64,000 nucleotides of DNA from CAZGSN01 sp964371655 (GTDB taxonomy: Bacteria > Desulfobacterota > Binatia > HRBIN30): contig CAYJOD010000003.1 in the NCBI GenBank assembly GCA_964371655.1, forward strand, positions 123,676 through 187,675, read 5' to 3'. Shown piece by piece: positions 61,539 to 64,000 of this stretch. How positions within the stretch are numbered: position 1 is the first letter of the stretch; the number at the start of each line of letters is the position of its first letter. A program made the position numbers and the translations under genes. Below the pieces are notes generated by a model that was not told the DNA's origin, did no database searches, and saw only the letters and a program-made list of their open reading frames with translations.

Positions 61539-62981
61539 ATGGCCAGGCGGACATCGGTCGTGAGCACCCCGCGCCGATTACTATCCAATACGGTCATCGC
61601 CGTCGTCGGCAGCACCGTGCAAAGGCTGCTCGGCTTCGTGACCGCGATGCTGCTGGCTCGCGGCTTAGGCGGTGAGATGTTCGGCGTGTACTCCTTCGTG
61701 GCGGCGTACCTGATGATCTTCAGCTTTCTCGTCGATCTGGGCTTCGAACGGGTGATCACGCGCGAAGTGGCGAGCCAGCCGGAGCGGACCGGCGAATTGA
61801 TGGGGACAGGGTTCATCGTGCGCGGGATCCTGTCGGTGGTCGCCGCGGCGTTCGCCATCGCCGTGGCGTGGCTGATGCAATTGCCGCCACTCACGCGCTG
61901 GTGCATCGCCTTGGGTGCCCTTGGGATGCCGCTGTCGATCGAAAGTTTTGCCCGCGCCTTTTTTCAAGCGCGCTTCCAGATGCACTACGTGTACATGCTC
62001 AGCCTGCCCAGCAGTGTGCTGTTCGTGCTGCTCGCTGCGACGGTTATCTGGATGGACGCAGGTCTGGTTTGGGTGTTCGTTGCCGGGCTGGCCACCGGGG
62101 TGTTCAGTGTCGCGCTCACGCTCTGGGTCGCCTTGCCCCGCATGCAGTTGGTGTGGCGCTTGCGATGGAGCGTGGTGCGTGACCTTCTGAAAGAGTCCTG
62201 GGAGCTCGGCGCCGTGCTCCTCGTCTGGCTGATCGCCCTGCGCATCGATCAGCTGTTGCTGTACTGGCTGCGCGGTGCCGGCGAAGTCGGGCACTACGCC
62301 GTGGCGGTCAAGGTTACGGAGGCTTTGAACCTCATTCCCGAGTCGATCATGGTGACGGTGTTCCCGCTACTGGCTTCGACGGAGTTGTCGGCACCAAAGC
62401 GTTTTCACCGCATCTACGAGTTTACGATACGGTACCTGACGATCGTGGTATTGCCGATCGCGTTGGTACTGGTGCTGGAACGCGACGTTCTCATCCGCTT
62501 GCTGTTCGGATCGGCATACCTGACGGGCAGCGGTGCGTTGGCCATTCTGGCGTCGTGGATGTTCTTTTCCTACACCGGTGCCGTCTATGCGAGTCTGTTG
62601 ATCGTGCGCCGTCAACAGCGGCTACTGCTCGCCGTCAGCATCGTGGCGTTGGTCGTAAATGTCGCGTTGAATCTCCTGTGGATTCCGCCTTGGGGCGCGA
62701 CCGGTGCGGCGGCAGCTACTTTGGTGAGCAGCGCCGTGAGCTTCCTGCTCTTCTGCTTCGCTCCCCAAAGTCGCAGCATGATGCGCACCTGCTACACCGC
62801 GGCCGCACGCCCGCTGGCTGCGATCACCGCAAGCGGGCTCGTTGTCGGTCTGTTGGCGCCGCCCGCGCTGCAGGTGTGGATCGCGCTACCGCTCTATGGT
62901 GTCGTGCTGGCGCTGCTTGGCGGTGTGGGTCGACCCGACTGGGCCTTTGCGCTCAGGCTCTTGCGCCCCACGCCCCTCTAG
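61539..62981 (+). CDS. Wzx-type oligosaccharide flippase
   Basis: 480 aa with about 12-14 helices. LLSNTVIAVVGSTVQRLLGF and FGVYSFVAAYLMIFSFLVDL (first helices) and VITREVASQPERTGELMGTG are the MOP/polysaccharide-flippase pattern. It would move lipid-linked sugar units across the inner membrane, fitting its place at the end of the glycosyltransferase series. ATG 61539 is preferred. A GTG at 61560 (SVVSTPRRLL) is possible. Confidence 0.88.
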   Translation: MARRTSVVSTPRRLLSNTVIAVVGSTVQRLLGFVTAMLLARGLGGEMFGVYSFVAAYLMIFSFLVDLGFERVITREVASQPERTGELMGTGFIVRGILSVVAAAFAIAVAWLMQLPPLTRWCIALGALGMPLSIESFARAFFQARFQMHYVYMLSLPSSVLFVLLAATVIWMDAGLVWVFVAGLATGVFSVALTLWVALPRMQLVWRLRWSVVRDLLKESWELGAVLLVWLIALRIDQLLLYWLRGAGEVGHYAVAVKVTEALNLIPESIMVTVFPLLASTELSAPKRFHRIYEFTIRYLTIVVLPIALVLVLERDVLIRLLFGSAYLTGSGALAILASWMFFSYTGAVYASLLIVRRQQRLLLAVSIVALVVNVALNLLWIPPWGATGAAAATLVSSAVSFLLFCFAPQSRSMMRTCYTAAARPLAAITASGLVVGLLAPPALQVWIALPLYGVVLALLGGVGRPDWAFALRLLRPTPL

Positions 62982-63016
62982 CCGCTATTTTTCACCACAG
63001 AGGCACAGCGCGGGCA

Positions 63017-63183
63017 GGCGCCTGCACCCCAAGCAGCGCTGGTGTTTGGAAGCACACCCTCTCCCGCAATACCTGCGGGAGAGGGCAGGGGTGAGGGATC
63101 CGATTCTAAGGTTTGCTCCGCGCATCTGACGGCCCTCACCCTAACCCTCTCCCGCGCCGGAAGTGGCGCGGGCGAGGGGAGCT
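63017..63183. repeat. Family-B repeat, uninterrupted copy
   Basis: CGCTGGTGTTTGGAAGCACA start, hairpin CCCTCTCCCGCA/TGCGGGAGAGGG, then GGGGTGAGGGATCCGATT and the end CCTAACCCTCTCCCGCGCCG. Uninterrupted relative to 50869-51172. Its right end covers the last 15 codons of the acyltransferase. Confidence 0.8.
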
Positions 63184-63893
63184 GGGCTTGGCTGGTCCGG
63201 TGTCGACCGCTGCTCGGCTAGGCCGATGGGCCGAGCCGGGTTGCCCGCGACGATCGTGTAGGCAGGGACATCGCAGGTGACCACAGCGCCGGCTCCAACG
63301 ATCGCGCCGCGGCCAATATGAACGCCCTTCAACACGATGGCACCGATGCCCAACCAAACGTCGTCGTCGATGGTAATCGCTGCGCCGGCGGCTGCATCCG
63401 ACGGCGCGTAGTCTTGCCGGCGCAGCTGCGCATCGGTCGGGTGGACATCCGTATCGTAAATGGAGACGAAAGGTCCGGTGCGACAGTGATCGCCGATGGT
63501 AATTCCATGGGCGGCGCAAAGTAGATTGTACGGCCCGAGGTGGACGTCGTCGCCGATCCGCAGATGGCCCGCTAGGGGCGCGCCAATGCCGATCAACATG
63601 GAGCACGGGGACATGATCTCGACGTGATGGCCGATGTCGATGCGCCCGCTGCCCAGGATGGCCGGTGCCGGTCCATGGAGGCGCAGCCCTTTACCGATGC
63701 TGGTACAACGAAAGCGCAGCGCCGGTTCGCGCAGAAGCGCCTGCATGACGACGTTCCACGCATTGCTGAGCAGGGGACGTCCGTAGAACAGAAGGCTGCC
63801 GAGCGCTTTGCCGACAGGCAAAGAGACGCGTCCGTGCCAACCCTGGATTCTCCAGATGAGCCGGACGATCGGGGGGACGCGCGACTCCGGCAT
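63141..63893 (-). CDS. Left-handed-beta-helix (hexapeptide) acyltransferase
   Basis: 250 aa. Hexapeptide turns (ILGSGRIDIGHHVEIMSPCS; LRIGDDVHLGPYNLLCAAHG; ITIGDHCRTGPFVSIYD; AITIDDDVWLGIGAIVLKGV) form the helix, and HIGRGAIVGAGAVVTCDVPA is the usual exit. Likely O-acetylates or acylates a sugar of the surface glycan. The last about 15 residues (PSPAPLARATSGAGEG) are encoded by the family-B repeat, so the natural C-terminus was probably shorter. Confidence 0.88.
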   Translation of the reverse strand: MPESRVPPIVRLIWRIQGWHGRVSLPVGKALGSLLFYGRPLLSNAWNVVMQALLREPALRFRCTSIGKGLRLHGPAPAILGSGRIDIGHHVEIMSPCSMLIGIGAPLAGHLRIGDDVHLGPYNLLCAAHGITIGDHCRTGPFVSIYDTDVHPTDAQLRRQDYAPSDAAAGAAITIDDDVWLGIGAIVLKGVHIGRGAIVGAGAVVTCDVPAYTIVAGNPARPIGLAEQRSTPDQPSPAPLARATSGAGEG

Positions 63894-63972
63894 GGCCCGC
63901 GGATAGGGCAGGCCTTCCAGGATGTCAACCTGCCGGATCGGCTATGTAGTGTATCAGTTTGATCTTTGGACC

Positions 63973-64000
63973 GATGTCATTCCGAGCGGAAGCGAGGAAT
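63973..64000. repeat. Family-D repeat, cut by the window end
   Basis: ATGTCATTCCGAGCGGAAGC is the same word as in 53353-53452. Confidence 0.65.

Noticed and set aside
1..64000. CRISPR array
   Set aside because: No run of regularly spaced direct repeats with unique spacers and no cas genes were seen. The repeats are palindromic, dispersed and irregular.

Overview
The window looks like a chromosomal segment of a GC-rich (by eye about 63-67%), Gram-negative-type, hopanoid-making bacterium. It carries hpnJ, hpnK and hpnL, a membrane GlpD, lipid-flippase-like proteins, a lipoprotein and a large surface-glycan region. Gene content and the many intergenic palindromes resemble uncultured soil/sediment lineages once called Deltaproteobacteria (for example Binatia-like groups). 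That placement is an inference and was not tested.

Layout. (1) 1-12,072: lipid region. A partial carboxylesterase, hpnJ and a DMT transporter lie on +, and hpnK and hpnL on -. Upstream of hpnL on the same strand is a tight six-gene operon (12,072 to 6,270, every junction a 4-base overlap) encoding a HAD phosphatase, a nucleotidyltransferase, an ATP-grasp protein, a class-III aminotransferase, a Gfo/Idh/MocA dehydrogenase, and a fusion of a degenerate nucleotidyltransferase domain with an intact CDP-alcohol phosphatidyltransferase. I read it as a candidate undescribed pathway that makes an amino-substituted polar headgroup, perhaps an aminocyclitol, activates it and transfers it to a lipid. 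(2) 12,152-28,686: mostly housekeeping: thioesterases, glpD, MAPEG, aldo/keto reductase, CCA-adding enzyme, DNA repair glycosylases (AlkA-like, family-5 UDG, Nth), thioredoxin, and a frameshifted methyltransferase. (3) 28,809-36,951: tRNA-Leu(CAA) followed by an AT-richer island with a PD-(D/E)XK protein and a five-gene minus-strand operon (RNase-D-like remnant, Mrr-like nuclease + STAND-type NTPase, HNH nuclease, FRG-domain protein, unknown 395-aa protein), then a DUF433/DUF5615 toxin-antitoxin pair with a frameshifted toxin. I read this as a candidate anti-phage defence island. (4) 36,913-43,174: gene remnants, a flippase-like membrane protein, a small protein, a GMC-oxidoreductase/SDR fusion and a second SDR. 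(5) 43,447-63,893: a surface-glycan assembly region with many GT2/GT4 glycosyltransferases, three large polytopic membrane proteins (one fused to HEAT repeats), a polyprenol-phosphate-mannose-synthase-like GT2, a Wzx-type flippase and a hexapeptide acyltransferase.

The gaps between genes are unusually rich in long imperfect palindromes from many unrelated sequence families. Three copies of one family sit only in the hpn gaps. One family has about 17-bp terminal inverted repeats and looks MITE-like. One palindrome is nested inside another repeat, and one lies in frame inside a coding sequence. Several frameshifts (23,167-24,467; 36,378-36,712) may be real or assembly errors.

All family assignments come from reading motifs. 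No database search or structure prediction was run.
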